Source of the DNA: an uncultured Flavobacteriales bacterium
GTDB lineage: Bacteria > Bacteroidota > Bacteroidia > Flavobacteriales > BACL11
NCBI GenBank assembly: GCA_905181635.1
Contig: CAJIYM010000003.1
Span: forward strand, 1 to 64,000
DNA length: 64,000 bases
Reading direction: 5' to 3'
In this document: in pieces, positions 29,747 to 40,549 of the stretch
Layout of the letters: each line of letters starts with the position of its first letter
Position numbering within the stretch: position 1 is the first letter of the stretch
Program-made: the position numbers and the translations under genes
Notes under the pieces: model-generated
Told to the model about the DNA's origin: nothing
The model's database searches: none
Seen by the model: the letters and a program-made list of their open reading frames with translations, nothing else

Positions 29747-30363
29747 TATTTAACTGATAGTAAGAAAACATCTAAAACAATTTCATCTAAAATAAGTTTA
29801 TCACCTAGATTTTCAAAAAAGTTTCCTGAGTTATATTTAATATCCCACTTAGTTCTATCAATTTTAATATTAGCAGTTGCTGTAAAATTAAGACCGTTTA
29901 ATATTACAACTGCAGGGAAATTTATTGAATGAGTAATTCCTTTAATAGTTAAGTCAGCTGTAATATAATAATCATTACCATCTCTTTTTTTAGCACTTGT
30001 AATTATAACTGATGCAGAAGGAAATTCCGCTACATTAAAAAAATCTTCATTCTTTAAATGTCCATCCAACTTTTTATTATAAGCCTCAGACATATCTGTG
30101 GTTGCTAATGATTGCATATCAATACTAAACTGACCACCAACTAGGGTTCCGTGATCAATATTTAAAGCACCCTTAAGAATATTTACCGTACCTTCATGGT
30201 TAGATGAAATTTTAGAACCAATCCAATTTATAGTTGAATTCTTAGTATTTACACTAACATTATCAATATGTGGATTAGTTGCAAAACTAAAAGTTGTCGC
30301 TATTGCTAGAGCAATTGTAAAAAGTATTTTTTTCATGTTTTTATTATTTAATTTATTGATCAA
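29746..30363 (-). CDS. YceI-family periplasmic protein
   Basis: STINWIGSKISSNHEGTVNILKGAL; TADLTIKGITHSINFP; start probably at MKKILFTIALAIA. Confidence 0.92.
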   Translation of the reverse strand: MINKLNNKNMKKILFTIALAIATTFSFATNPHIDNVSVNTKNSTINWIGSKISSNHEGTVNILKGALNIDHGTLVGGQFSIDMQSLATTDMSEAYNKKLDGHLKNEDFFNVAEFPSASVIITSAKKRDGNDYYITADLTIKGITHSINFPAVVILNGLNFTATANIKIDRTKWDIKYNSGNFFENLGDKLILDEIVLDVFLLSVK

Positions 30364-30395
30364 AAATACATATTTTTACCTCATAAAACACAATT

Positions 30396-30821
30396 ATGGT
30401 TGAGATTAAAAAATTTCGTTTTAAAGATGAAAATCTAATGAAAAAAGCACATAAAATAAGACATGAAGTCTTTGTTATTGGACAAAATTGTCCAGAAGAA
30501 TTAGAGTGGGAATTTGAAGAGGAATCTACTCACTTTCTGTTAATAGAAGACAATATACCTATAGCAACTGCAAGACATAGAAAAACAAATAATGGCTTTA
30601 AGCTCGAACGCTTTGCAGTACTTTCACAAGCTAGAGGGAAAGGGATTGGCATGCTAATCTTAAAAGCAATTTTGGAAGATATAAAAGAGAGTAAATCATT
30701 AAAATACATGCATGCACAAGAGCAAGTTACAACTTTTTATGAAAAAGTTGGTTTTAAAAAATCAGGTGATCTTTTTGAAGAAGCTGGAATTATGCACTAT
30801 AAAATGGAATATAAAGATTAA
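30396..30821 (+). CDS. GNAT-family N-acetyltransferase
   Basis: HFLLIEDNIPIATARHR..NGFKLERFAVLSQARGKGIGMLIL. Confidence 0.95.
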   Translation: MVEIKKFRFKDENLMKKAHKIRHEVFVIGQNCPEELEWEFEEESTHFLLIEDNIPIATARHRKTNNGFKLERFAVLSQARGKGIGMLILKAILEDIKESKSLKYMHAQEQVTTFYEKVGFKKSGDLFEEAGIMHYKMEYKD

Positions 30822-31867
30822 TATGTTACTTTAGAAGTCCAATTGTAAGTATCAACAATACTACCTTTTTGGATTGCTTGTAGTTGCTGCTTTAATTTCA
30901 AAGCAAAAGAATCAGCCTTCTCTTTAATAACCATCCTATCATCACGAAAAGTAATTGAATTGATTGGATTAACTGCTACAGCAGTTCCAGTACCAAACAC
31001 TTCATTAAGTATTCCACTATTAAAAGCTTCAATCACTTCTGTAATAAGAATTCTTCTTTCTTCAACCTTAATTCCATTATCTTTTGCTAAAGTAATAATA
31101 CTATTTCTAGTAATACCTCCTAAAATACTATCTGATAGTGCAGGTGTAACTAAAACATCTCCTATTCTAAACCAAATATTCATGGTTCCTGATTCCTCAA
31201 TATATTTATGTTCTTTCGCATCAGTCCATATTAATTGCTGAAAACCTTTTGCATTTGCTTGTTTTGTAGGGTAAAATGAAGCTGCATAATTTCCTGCTGC
31301 TTTTGCATATCCAACACCTCCCTGTGGAGCTCTAGTATAATGCTCCTCAATTACTACATTCATTTCCCCTGCATAATAATTTATTGTTGGAGAAGTAATA
31401 ATAATAAATGTATACTCTTCTGAAGCGGAAGCTTTCACACACTCACTTGATGCGAAAATAAAAGGACGAATATATAATGAATAACCTTGATCTGCTTTAC
31501 ACCATTCGCTATCTATTTTTAATAAACTATCTAAACCATTCATAAAGACACTCTCATCAATTAAGGGTATAGACAAGCGAACAGCTGATTGATTTAATCG
31601 TTTAAAATTTTCATCTTTTCTAAAGAGCAGTAATTCATTTAAATCATTTTTAAAAGCTTTCATACCTTCAAAAACTGATTGACCATAATGCAAAACCTGT
31701 GATCCTGGAGCCATTGGAATAGGACCATAAGGTAAAATTTCAGCCGCACCCCAGTGACCATCTTTATAATTACAAATAAGCATATGATCAGAGAAAACTG
31801 TACCAAAAGGTAAGTTTGAAAAATCAATTTTATTTAGCTTTGACTTGGTTGTTTTTGTAACTTTCAT
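30818..31867 (-). CDS. ilvE: Branched-chain amino acid aminotransferase
   Basis: LHYGQSVFEGMKAF; GGVGYAKAAGNYAASF; GTGTAVAVNPI. Confidence 0.95.
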   Translation of the reverse strand: MKVTKTTKSKLNKIDFSNLPFGTVFSDHMLICNYKDGHWGAAEILPYGPIPMAPGSQVLHYGQSVFEGMKAFKNDLNELLLFRKDENFKRLNQSAVRLSIPLIDESVFMNGLDSLLKIDSEWCKADQGYSLYIRPFIFASSECVKASASEEYTFIIITSPTINYYAGEMNVVIEEHYTRAPQGGVGYAKAAGNYAASFYPTKQANAKGFQQLIWTDAKEHKYIEESGTMNIWFRIGDVLVTPALSDSILGGITRNSIITLAKDNGIKVEERRILITEVIEAFNSGILNEVFGTGTAVAVNPINSITFRDDRMVIKEKADSFALKLKQQLQAIQKGSIVDTYNWTSKVTY

Positions 31868-31910
31868 GAGCGATAATTACTTATATTAAAAGTTTTGCAA
31901 AATTAAATAA

Positions 31911-31935
31911 AAAAGAGGAGATATTCTCCTCTTTT
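31911..31935. terminator. Terminator hairpin
   Basis: aaaagaggagatattctcctctttt. Confidence 0.75.
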
Positions 31936-31962
31936 AAAATCTAAAAAACTATTTAAAAAAAC

Positions 31963-33421
31963 TTACTTAACCACAAGTAATTTTTTAGTTGCAATTGTCA
32001 ACCCATTTTTATCAGTAATATTCACAAAGTACTGCCCACTTTGTAAATCAAATTTCTTAACTATCATGTGATTTCCAGATGAAAGATTCAACTTCTCAGA
32101 AGATACTTTAACACCTAAAATATTATAAATGCTAATCTCAATATCCTTCTTTTTAGTCAGACTTAGTGGTAATGTAAAGTTAGTATTTGCAGGGTTAGGA
32201 TAAATATTATGTATATTCAAGACACCAAAATCCTCATAATCAGTAGTGTTATATGTAACTTCAATTTGAACCGTCTCATCATAATAAAAGAAATTATCAG
32301 AAGTTCGGAATACTACTATATATGGATTAACACGAACTTGACTTATATCTGGTGTCCAAGAAAAAGTACCCTCTATTTCATTTCCATTGCCTGTTGAAAT
32401 ATAGCTAAAAGTAGATGCAGCAGAAGGTAAACCAAATGACTCACCAAATGAACCCATACTTACTACATCATTTATATCAGCATCTGAAGCTAATAGATGA
32501 ACTTGATAATTTTGTCCAGGTGCAATTTTAACATAAGGATATCCTAAATTATTTGTTGGCAAAGTTTGCATATTAGAAATCTGTGGAGTAGAGTTATTAG
32601 TATCTAATACAACAACAAACTGCATATCTCTATTTATTGCACCTATCAACATACCATTTCTATATTCTCGTATTGTTATTGATGCTACAAAATTACCTAC
32701 CATTTTAGGACTCCCAAGTTATTTCTCCTGTCGAAGAGTTTATAGAGAAAGGAGCTGCTGAATTTGAGTACAATACAGTATCAGATAGAAATTGATATCC
32801 CAATACAGAATCTGGAATAGGAGGATTACTAGAAGAAGATAAAGGAACTGTTAAACCCCACACTAATGAATCTCCATCTAAATCAAATGGTAATGGATTA
32901 TATTGCCATATACTATTAGTAGGAAGATAAATAACTGGTGGCGCTAAAAAAGTTGGAGATGAATTAGGGGACAGATTATTAACATTCACATACGCTAACA
33001 GCGTCATACTTTCAGATCCGGGCTGAGTCATATTAATAATTGCTTGATTCCTGCAACAATTATTCCATTTAACTATATAACTTCCATTAGCTGGAAAAGT
33101 AATTGAATCTGTAAAATGATATATCTCAACTCCATATACAGAAGTCATTGTTGATACCGTTCCAGAAGTTCCAAGTGATAAAGTAGAAGTGGAAATTAGA
33201 TTATAATTACCCATAATATCTAATGACCATATCTCAATGTTCTGAGAAACACTAACATCAATACCCAGTGTATCACGATATAGGTCTAGCTCTAATGAGT
33301 AGAGTGATCCTGATGTATCAGAACTTATGTAAGTTGTGGTTAATTGACCTCCCATTAAATGAGTGGCATAAGCAGAAACTGATATTAAAATTCCTAAACA
33401 AAGTGTTAAAATATTTTTCAT
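31963..33421 (-). pseudogene. Large secreted protein with canonical T9SS-type C-terminus, frameshifted at ~32705-32716
   Basis: ORFs 32705..33421 (..SSTGEITWES*) and 31963..32703 (MVGNFVASITIREYRNG..) abut in different frames and read as one protein. Confidence 0.75.
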
Positions 33422-33579
33422 AAGTTTAAATCTAAAATTATTAATTATTTTAAAACAAATATATATTAAAAAAATAATAAAATCAATTTAATAAATAACT
33501 TGGTATAATTATCTTATGTACTCAAGGAATGAATTTATTATTTAATAAAATTAAATTTGCGAACATTAAAAAATCATAA

Positions 33580-34248
33580 ATGAACAATAAAATTGTAATT
33601 ACTAATGATGGATCTCATTCCATTTTTAACCCTGAAATAAATGAAACATATCATTCCAAGCATGGAGCAATTGTTGAAGCCGAGTATGTATTTATTAAAA
33701 ATGGACTTTTAGCAGAAAACAAAAAGAAATTTAATATACTTGAAGTAGGTTTTGGTACAGGATTAAATGCCTTACTTACATTACAAAAATCACAACAAAA
33801 AGAAATTGACATTAATTATCATGGAATTGAATTATATCCTGTTCTAGAAAAAAGTTATAGTCAGCTTAATTTTACTGAATTGATTGGAGAAGAAAAATCT
33901 AAACTATTACAACTTCATGAATGTAAATGGGAGGAGGAACAAGTATTAAATAATTTTTTTAAATTAACAAAAAATAAAATTTCTTTAGAAAATTATACAA
34001 CCAAAACTAAATTTGATATTATTTATTTTGATGCATTTTCTCCGGAAAAACAACCTAAACTATGGACAGCGGAAATCTTTAAAAATATGTATAATTTATT
34101 AAATAAAGATGGGTTTTTAGTAACCTACTGCGCAAAAGGTATTGTAAAACGTACTATGAAAGCGGTTGGATTTGAAATTATAGTTTTAGACGGACCACCA
34201 GGAAAAAGACAAATGACAAGGGCAAATAAGACTACTTCTCAAAAATAG
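33580..34248 (+). CDS. mnmD: tRNA 5-methylaminomethyl-2-thiouridine methyltransferase MnmD
   Basis: DGSHSIFNPEINETYHSKHGAIVEAEYVF; VGFGTGLNALLTL; YFDAFSPEKQPKLWT; GPPGKRQMTRA. Confidence 0.92.
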   Translation: MNNKIVITNDGSHSIFNPEINETYHSKHGAIVEAEYVFIKNGLLAENKKKFNILEVGFGTGLNALLTLQKSQQKEIDINYHGIELYPVLEKSYSQLNFTELIGEEKSKLLQLHECKWEEEQVLNNFFKLTKNKISLENYTTKTKFDIIYFDAFSPEKQPKLWTAEIFKNMYNLLNKDGFLVTYCAKGIVKRTMKAVGFEIIVLDGPPGKRQMTRANKTTSQK

Positions 34249-34444
34249 CATCCAGAATCAATTTAAACCCTTTGTAAGCAAAAAAGAAAATAGCTGGAAT
34301 TAAAATAAGTCCTATTATTAAAACAGTGTAGCTTCCGTGACGCATGTTGTTAAAACCAGCATATAAAGTGACAGACGATATAATTATCAAGATCGAAAAT
34401 CCAGAAAGCCACATTACCCCTTCTATTACTTTTTCTTTAACCAT
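34232..34444 (-). CDS. DUF6095-like small membrane protein
   Basis: MVKEKVIEGVMWLSGFSILIIISSVTLYAGFNNMRHGSYTVLIIGLILIPAIFF. Confidence 0.7.
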   Translation of the reverse strand: MVKEKVIEGVMWLSGFSILIIISSVTLYAGFNNMRHGSYTVLIIGLILIPAIFFFAYKGFKLILDAIFEK

Positions 34445-35243
34445 TGTAATTATCCAAAGCATTTCTAACTGAGCCAAATTGATTTAATAAATTATTAGCT
34501 GTTTCATAGTCAACTGATATCTCATGCATTAGCATTTTAGTTCCTCTATCCAATAATTTGTTATTAGAAAGGTGCATGTTCACCATTTTATTTCCTTTTA
34601 TTTTGCCTAGTTTTATCATCAAAGAAGTAGATATCATGTTCAAGACCAATTTCTGTGCAGTTCCTGATTTCATCCTTGTACTACCAGTAACAAATTCAGG
34701 ACCAACTACTATTTCAATAGGAAAATCAGCAATGTCTGATAAAGGAGCATTAGCATTACAAACTATACAACCTGTAGTTATATTCTCTTGTTGGCATTTT
34801 TTTAGTGCTCCGATGACATAAGGAGTAGTTCCTGAAGCGGCAATACCAATTATCACATCGTTCTTATTTATCTTATGAGATTTCAAATCCTTCCAACCTA
34901 AATCTGGATTATCTTCAGCAAATTCTACTGCTTTACGCATAGCTTTATCCCCGCCAGCCATTATTCCAATTACCAATCCATGTTCTACACCAAAAGTAGG
35001 AGGACATTCTGAAGCATCAATAACTCCTAACCTACCAGATGTACCAGCTCCTAAATAAAACAAGCGTCCACCTATTTTCATTTTAGGAACGATTGCATTA
35101 ATTAACTGTTCAATTTGAGGTATTTGATTTTCTACTGAAAGTGCTACCGTTTTATCTTCCCTATTAATGTTTATAAGCAAATCAACTGTGCTCATTTTAT
35201 CTAAACCATCATAATTTGAATCAGATTCAGTAGTTTTTTTCAT
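34437..35243 (-). CDS. murQ: N-acetylmuramic acid 6-phosphate etherase
   Basis: GGRLFYLGAGTSGRLGVIDASECPPTFG; GPEFVTGSTRMKSGTAQKLVLNMIST. Confidence 0.97.
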   Translation of the reverse strand: MKKTTESDSNYDGLDKMSTVDLLININREDKTVALSVENQIPQIEQLINAIVPKMKIGGRLFYLGAGTSGRLGVIDASECPPTFGVEHGLVIGIMAGGDKAMRKAVEFAEDNPDLGWKDLKSHKINKNDVIIGIAASGTTPYVIGALKKCQQENITTGCIVCNANAPLSDIADFPIEIVVGPEFVTGSTRMKSGTAQKLVLNMISTSLMIKLGKIKGNKMVNMHLSNNKLLDRGTKMLMHEISVDYETANNLLNQFGSVRNALDNYNG

Positions 35244-37670
35244 TTAGTATAAAGATGGGAATTTAGTAGGATTTACTTCTCCCATCATTTTATATACTCT
35301 TTCAAAAATATCTTCTGCAGATGGTTTTGTAAAGTAATCACCATCTTTACCATAAGGAGGACGGTGAGCTTTAGCTGCTAAAGTTTGAGGCTCAGAATCT
35401 AAGAAGTGATAAGCATCTTGTTCTTCAACAATTTTCTGCAAAATATAAGCTGAGCCACCTCCAGGAACATCCTCATCAATTACTAATAATCGGTTAGTTT
35501 TCTTCACGCTCTCTACAATGTCATGCGATAAATCAAAAGGCACTAAAGTTTGCGTATCAATCACCTCACAAGAGATTCCTGCTCTTTTTAATTGCTCAGC
35601 AGCATCCATTACTATTTTCCAAGTACTTCCGTAAGAAACCAAAGTAATATCATTTCCTTTTCTAGTCGTCTCTACTTTGCCTAATGGAACTCTGAATTCA
35701 CCAATATTATTTGGCAATTTTTCTTTTACTCTATATCCGTTTAAGCACTCAATTACCATAGCTGGATCGTTCGATTGCATTAGAGTATTGTAAAATCCAG
35801 CTGCTCTTGTCATATCTCTTGGCACACACAAATACATTCCTCTAGTACCGTTTAACAACATACCCATAGGAGATCCTGAATGCCAGATCCCTTCTAATCT
35901 ATGCCCTCTAGTACGAATAATTAAAGGCGTAATTTGTCCACCATGAGTTCTGTAGTGTAAAGATGCAATATCATCTACCATAGGTTGAAAACCATAAATT
36001 ACATAATCCAAATATTGCATCTCAGCAATAGGCTTTAATCCTCTTAAAGAAAGTCCGATTCCTTGTCCGATAATAGTTGCTTCTCTAATGCCTGTATCAG
36101 CTACTCTACTTTCACCAAACTTATCTTGCAAACCTTCAACACCCTGGTTAACACCACCAATTTTACCAACATCTTCTCCAAAAATCATTGCTTCCGGAAT
36201 AGCTTCAAACATATGATGGAAGTTATCTCTTAAAATAATTCTCGCATCCACCTCTTCACTGTCGTTATTATAAGTAGGCTTGACCTCTGCAACCTTCAAA
36301 GCAGAAGTTGATGTTTCATTATATAGTTTCGTATTATATCTATTGTAGTTTTCAGAGTTAATTCTGTTAATAAAATTACGCAAAGTTGCTTTTTCAGCAA
36401 TATCTTCATTTACAATCATTCCTAAAAGCATTCTTGCCTTACTTAAATAATCTCTTCTGAAAACACCAAACATTGCCGATTGATTTAAATCTTTAATCCA
36501 ATCTGCAATCTCAGGAATACTTACTTGAGCAGCAATAGAATTAAAAATAGTAATCACTTCTTTTAGTTCTACTTTAATTGGCGCCTGGTACTCTGTCCAA
36601 GCTTCTTTCTTTTGTTCTTTAACAAATTGAATAACTTCCTTATCAATATTAGATAAATCATCTTCACTAGCAATCTCATTTTCTAAAATCCATTCCTTAA
36701 ATTTCTTATTGCAATCAAAATCAATTTCCCATTGCAACCTCTCTTTACTCTTGTATCTAGCATGTGAACCAGATGTAGAATGCCCAGTAGGCTGAGTCAT
36801 TTCTATAACATGAATAATAGAAGGAATATGCTTTTCTCTAGCTAATTTCTCTGCTTTTTCATAAGCTGAAATTAATGCAGGATAATCCCAAGCCATTACT
36901 TTTACAATATCATAACCAGCACCTTTTTCATCCATCTGAAAACCTTTCAATACTTCTGAAACATCTGACTTTGTCATCTGTATATCATTTGCAACTGAAA
37001 TTCCGTAACCATCATCCCATATAGAAATAATAGCAGGAACTTGTAAAACTCCAATTGCATTTACTGCTTCAAAAAAATGACCTTCAGCACAAGAAGAATT
37101 CCCAATTGTTGCAAAAGCAATTTCTGATCCTCCATTAGTAAATCCTGGCTTACTTTTAGCTAATTCAGGATTATCTCTATAAACCTGTGATGCCTGTGCT
37201 AAACCAACTAATCTTGGAAACTGTGAAGCTAAACAAGCCATATCAGAAGTAGAATTATTCTGTTCCATCAAATTCTTCCAACTTCCATCATCATTTAAGA
37301 AACGAGTTCCGAAATGATTCATCATTTGTCTAGAGCCTGAAGATGGCTCTCTTTCTAATTCAGGATCACCATACAAAGCAGAAAACATATGCTTTGGTGA
37401 ATATTGCCCCAAAGCAGTCATTAAAGCTTGATCTCTATAGTAACCCGCACGAAAATCACCATGTCTGAATACTTTAGCTAATGCAATTTGAGCTAACTCT
37501 TTTCCATCACCGAAAATTCCAAAACTACCTTTACCCGAAAGCACATCACGCCTACCTTGTGCTCCTGATTCTCTTACTTCAGCAGCTAGCCTATAATCAG
37601 ATAAAATAGTTGCTTTAAAATCATCCTTTGAGATCTTCTTATTTACTGTTTTCACTTTTGTACTCATCAT
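35244..37670 (-). CDS. 2-oxoacid dehydrogenase E1, fused alpha and beta subunits
   Basis: Alpha half with GNSSCAEGHFFEAVN..VPAIISIWDDGYGIS; beta half with FGEDVGKIGGVNQGVEGLQDKFGESRVADTGI. Confidence 0.92.
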   Translation of the reverse strand: MMSTKVKTVNKKISKDDFKATILSDYRLAAEVRESGAQGRRDVLSGKGSFGIFGDGKELAQIALAKVFRHGDFRAGYYRDQALMTALGQYSPKHMFSALYGDPELEREPSSGSRQMMNHFGTRFLNDDGSWKNLMEQNNSTSDMACLASQFPRLVGLAQASQVYRDNPELAKSKPGFTNGGSEIAFATIGNSSCAEGHFFEAVNAIGVLQVPAIISIWDDGYGISVANDIQMTKSDVSEVLKGFQMDEKGAGYDIVKVMAWDYPALISAYEKAEKLAREKHIPSIIHVIEMTQPTGHSTSGSHARYKSKERLQWEIDFDCNKKFKEWILENEIASEDDLSNIDKEVIQFVKEQKKEAWTEYQAPIKVELKEVITIFNSIAAQVSIPEIADWIKDLNQSAMFGVFRRDYLSKARMLLGMIVNEDIAEKATLRNFINRINSENYNRYNTKLYNETSTSALKVAEVKPTYNNDSEEVDARIILRDNFHHMFEAIPEAMIFGEDVGKIGGVNQGVEGLQDKFGESRVADTGIREATIIGQGIGLSLRGLKPIAEMQYLDYVIYGFQPMVDDIASLHYRTHGGQITPLIIRTRGHRLEGIWHSGSPMGMLLNGTRGMYLCVPRDMTRAAGFYNTLMQSNDPAMVIECLNGYRVKEKLPNNIGEFRVPLGKVETTRKGNDITLVSYGSTWKIVMDAAEQLKRAGISCEVIDTQTLVPFDLSHDIVESVKKTNRLLVIDEDVPGGGSAYILQKIVEEQDAYHFLDSEPQTLAAKAHRPPYGKDGDYFTKPSAEDIFERVYKMMGEVNPTKFPSLY

Positions 37671-37796
37671 AATTCAAATTAAAATTTCGGATGCCAAAAT
37701 TAATCATTTTTTATGATAAATAACTGTTTTAATGATCATGAAAAATCTTACATAAATAAATCATATAACAATTAGGTTTAATTTGGAAAATATTTT

Positions 37797-37804
37797 TAAT
37801 TTTG
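37797..37804 (+). promoter_or_regulatory. Putative Bacteroidota -7 element for rpsP
   Basis: TAATTTTG matches TAnnTTTG, ~60 bp upstream of the start. Confidence 0.4.
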
Positions 37805-37863
37805 CAACCCCTCAATAATGAGGACTAATCACAGAGATGGTTTAACCAAATTAAAAGAAAAAA

Positions 37864-38640
37864 ATGTCAACAAGAATTAGACTAGCAAGACACGGTAGAA
37901 AAAAACAAGCATTTTACCACATAGTTGTAGCTGACCAAAAAGCTCCAAGAAACGGAAGATTTATTGTGAAATTAGGAGTTTATAATCCTAACACTAAGCC
38001 TGCAACAATAGATTTAGATTTTGATGGCGCAGTAAATTGGCTACTTAAAGGCGCACAACCTTCCGATACAGTAAGAGCAATACTTTCTTACAAAGGAGTA
38101 ATGATGAAAAAACACTTAATGGCTGGTGTAGCTAAGGGTGCTTTTACAGAAGAAGAAGCTGAAATAAGGTTTACAGCTTGGATGGAAGATAAAGAAAATA
38201 AAGTAGCTGAGGAAAAATCAGGAATAGAAAAAGCAGTAATTGCTGCTGAAAAAGCGGCATTAGCTGCTGAAAAAGCGAAGAGTGATGAAAGAGCGTTAGC
38301 AATAGCACTTAAAAATACTCCTGTTGCTGAAGAAGCTCCTGCTGCTGAAGAAACTCCTGTTGCTGAAGAAACTCCTGCTGCTGAAGAAACTCCTGTTGCT
38401 GAAGAAACTCCTGTTGCTGAAGAAACTCCTGTTGCTGAAGAAACTCCTGTTGCTGAAGAAACTCCTGCTGCTGAAGAAACTCCTGTTGCTGAAGAAACTC
38501 CTGTTGCTGAAGAAACTCCTGCTGCTGAAGAAACTCCTGCTGCTGAAGAAACTCCTGCTGCTAAAGAAACTCCTGCTGCTGAAGAAACTCCTGCTGCTAA
38601 AGAAACTCCTGCTGCTGAAGAAAAAACAGAAGAAGCTTAA
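37864..38640 (+). CDS. rpsP: 30S ribosomal protein bS16 with repetitive acidic C-terminal extension
   Basis: [41 protein letters not shown]; (TP[VA]AEE)n tail. Confidence 0.97.
   Translation: MSTRIRLARHGRKKQAFYHIVVADQKAPRNGRFIVKLGVYNPNTKPATIDLDFDGAVNWLLKGAQPSDTVRAILSYKGVMMKKHLMAGVAKGAFTEEEAEIRFTAWMEDKENKVAEEKSGIEKAVIAAEKAALAAEKAKSDERALAIALKNTPVAEEAPAAEETPVAEETPAAEETPVAEETPVAEETPVAEETPVAEETPAAEETPVAEETPVAEETPAAEETPAAEETPAAKETPAAEETPAAKETPAAEEKTEEA
38317..38622 (+). repeat. 17 x 18-nt tandem repeat (actcctgYtgctgaagaa) inside rpsP
   Basis: 17 consecutive 6-aa units (A/T)P(V/A)A(E/K)E counted in the sequence. Confidence 0.95.
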
Positions 38641-38650
38641 TACTCACATA

Positions 38651-39172
38651 ATGCAAAAAAAAGATTGCTTCTTATTTGGAACAGTTTTTAAATTGCATGG
38701 TTATAAAGGGGATGTCAATATCTATAATGATGATGACATCCCTTTTGATTTTTCTAAGCTTACTTATTTTTTAATTGAGCAAAATAACGAGCTTGTCCCT
38801 TACTTTATTGAGCAAGCACGCGCAACAAAACCAAATGTTGTCCTTGTAAAGTTTGAAGATATAGAAAATGAGGCTTTAGCTAAGAAAATACTCAAACGAA
38901 AAGTATATTTACCCAAGGAATTGATTCCTAAAACAGATGAACTTGAAATTACAGAGAAAAAGCTAATTGGCTATACTGTATTTGATAATAAGCATGGAGA
39001 ATTAGGCAAAATATCCTTCATAAACTCACAAACTTCACAGCAGTTAATTTATGTTGAAAAAGACGGCAAAGAATTTTGTTTTCCAATGCACGAACAATTT
39101 GTAAAAGGACTTGACCCGAAAGAGGGCGTAATGGAAGTCCAAATTCCTGATGAATTGTTAGATTTAAACTAA
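38651..39172 (+). CDS. rimM: Ribosome maturation factor RimM
   Basis: MQKKDCFLFGTVFKLHGYKGDVNIYND; downstream of rpsP. Confidence 0.93.
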   Translation: MQKKDCFLFGTVFKLHGYKGDVNIYNDDDIPFDFSKLTYFLIEQNNELVPYFIEQARATKPNVVLVKFEDIENEALAKKILKRKVYLPKELIPKTDELEITEKKLIGYTVFDNKHGELGKISFINSQTSQQLIYVEKDGKEFCFPMHEQFVKGLDPKEGVMEVQIPDELLDLN

Positions 39173-40492
39173 CTCCTCTACAAAGTTAATTCCATTTTCT
39201 TCCAACTCTTTTAATACAGGAATATAGATATCTTTAGTAGTTGGAATTTTCACTCCAGTTGATTTAATCTTACCAGTTAAAATTAATTTGGCAGCAATAG
39301 CTACAGGCAAACCAACTGTTTTCGCCATAGAAGTATATCTAGGATCATCTCCAAAAACAAGTAATGAGGAATTTAGTTTCTTTTGCTCTCCATTTTGCAC
39401 ATACTCAAACTGGTGCTGCATTACTATCATATCCTTATCTTCAACACCTAATGTCCATTTTTCTTCACAAATTTTTTGTAAAATCTGAGCTGGAGTAGCA
39501 TCTTTTAAAGCTACAATAGTATTTTTAAAAACACCTAACCATTCTATTTTACTAAATTCCTCAGAATCCTGAGATATATTTAAATAACTACAGAACTTTT
39601 CCTCAACAGAAAGTTCGTTATTGTAAGGAAAAAATAAATTAATAAATGCTCTGTAAGTTAAATTTTCTGAATTTTCAACTTTATAAGTATCATCTGTCAT
39701 GCCTAACTGCACAAACATATTCCAAGCTTTGCAATATCCTTTTCTCCTAAGCGTACCTCTAAAAAGAGTTGGAATATCCTCTAATCCATAAGCAGATCTA
39801 TACCCTAATGAATCTCTGTTTGCATAACCCTCAAATTCTCCTGCATCCAATACTTCCATTACTTCTGTACGTTCAAAAAGTTTAGTATAAGGTATGTATT
39901 TATATTTCCCTTGCTTAATGTATTGTGCAGTACCTTGCCCTGCTAATACTACATTTCTAGGATTCCAAGTGAATTTATAATTCCAAGGGTTGTTATCATA
40001 ATCAGGATGCACTAAACCTCCACAAAAGGATTTGAAAGAAGTCAGTTCCCCTCCATTATCTTTGATTTCATCAATTACTCGCATAGCAGACATATGATCA
40101 ATTCCAGGATCTAAACCAATTTCATTTAACAAGAGTACTCCTGCTTTTTTTGCATGTTCATCTAAATCAGCAATTTCTGAAGAAACATAAGATGCTGTAA
40201 CCAGATTTTTAACTAAAGAAATACAATCCTTAGCTACAGTAATGTGTAAGCTTGCCGGCAACATAGATATTACAATATCAGCATTTCCTATTTCAGATTT
40301 TCTTTGTATTTCATCCGTTACATTAAAGAAAATTGCTTTTCCATTTTCATGATTAGCAACTGCTGTTTCTGCTAGTTCAATTGAAAAATCAGCAACTGTA
40401 ATGAGCCAATTATTAGCTATTGAATTATCCAATAAATACTTAATTAATGTCACTGCTGACCTTCCTGCTCCTATTACTAATATCTTTTTCAT
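39164..40492 (-). CDS. Saccharopine dehydrogenase-family protein
   Basis: ILVIGAGRSAVTLIKYL; LNEIGLDPGIDHMSAMRVID; FCGGLVHPD. Confidence 0.93.
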   Translation of the reverse strand: MKKILVIGAGRSAVTLIKYLLDNSIANNWLITVADFSIELAETAVANHENGKAIFFNVTDEIQRKSEIGNADIVISMLPASLHITVAKDCISLVKNLVTASYVSSEIADLDEHAKKAGVLLLNEIGLDPGIDHMSAMRVIDEIKDNGGELTSFKSFCGGLVHPDYDNNPWNYKFTWNPRNVVLAGQGTAQYIKQGKYKYIPYTKLFERTEVMEVLDAGEFEGYANRDSLGYRSAYGLEDIPTLFRGTLRRKGYCKAWNMFVQLGMTDDTYKVENSENLTYRAFINLFFPYNNELSVEEKFCSYLNISQDSEEFSKIEWLGVFKNTIVALKDATPAQILQKICEEKWTLGVEDKDMIVMQHQFEYVQNGEQKKLNSSLLVFGDDPRYTSMAKTVGLPVAIAAKLILTGKIKSTGVKIPTTKDIYIPVLKELEENGINFVEELV

Positions 40493-40549
40493 TTGCTTTT
40501 GTAAATTCAGTTGCTAAAGTATTATTTTTGCTCCAATAAAGGAAATAAA

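Noticed and set aside
35244-37670. Fused alpha/beta E1 dehydrogenase as a novel fusion
   Set aside because: Single-chain alpha-beta E1 proteins are already common in Bacteroidota; not unusual.
38317-38622. Possible CRISPR-like array
   Set aside because: 18-nt contiguous units without spacers, coding in-frame for PAAEET repeats; a coding VNTR, not a CRISPR.
38324-38650. ORF with (LLLLKK)n N-terminus fused to RimM
   Set aside because: Produced by reading the rpsP tandem repeat out of frame; RimM has a good ATG at 38651 with a typical N-terminus.
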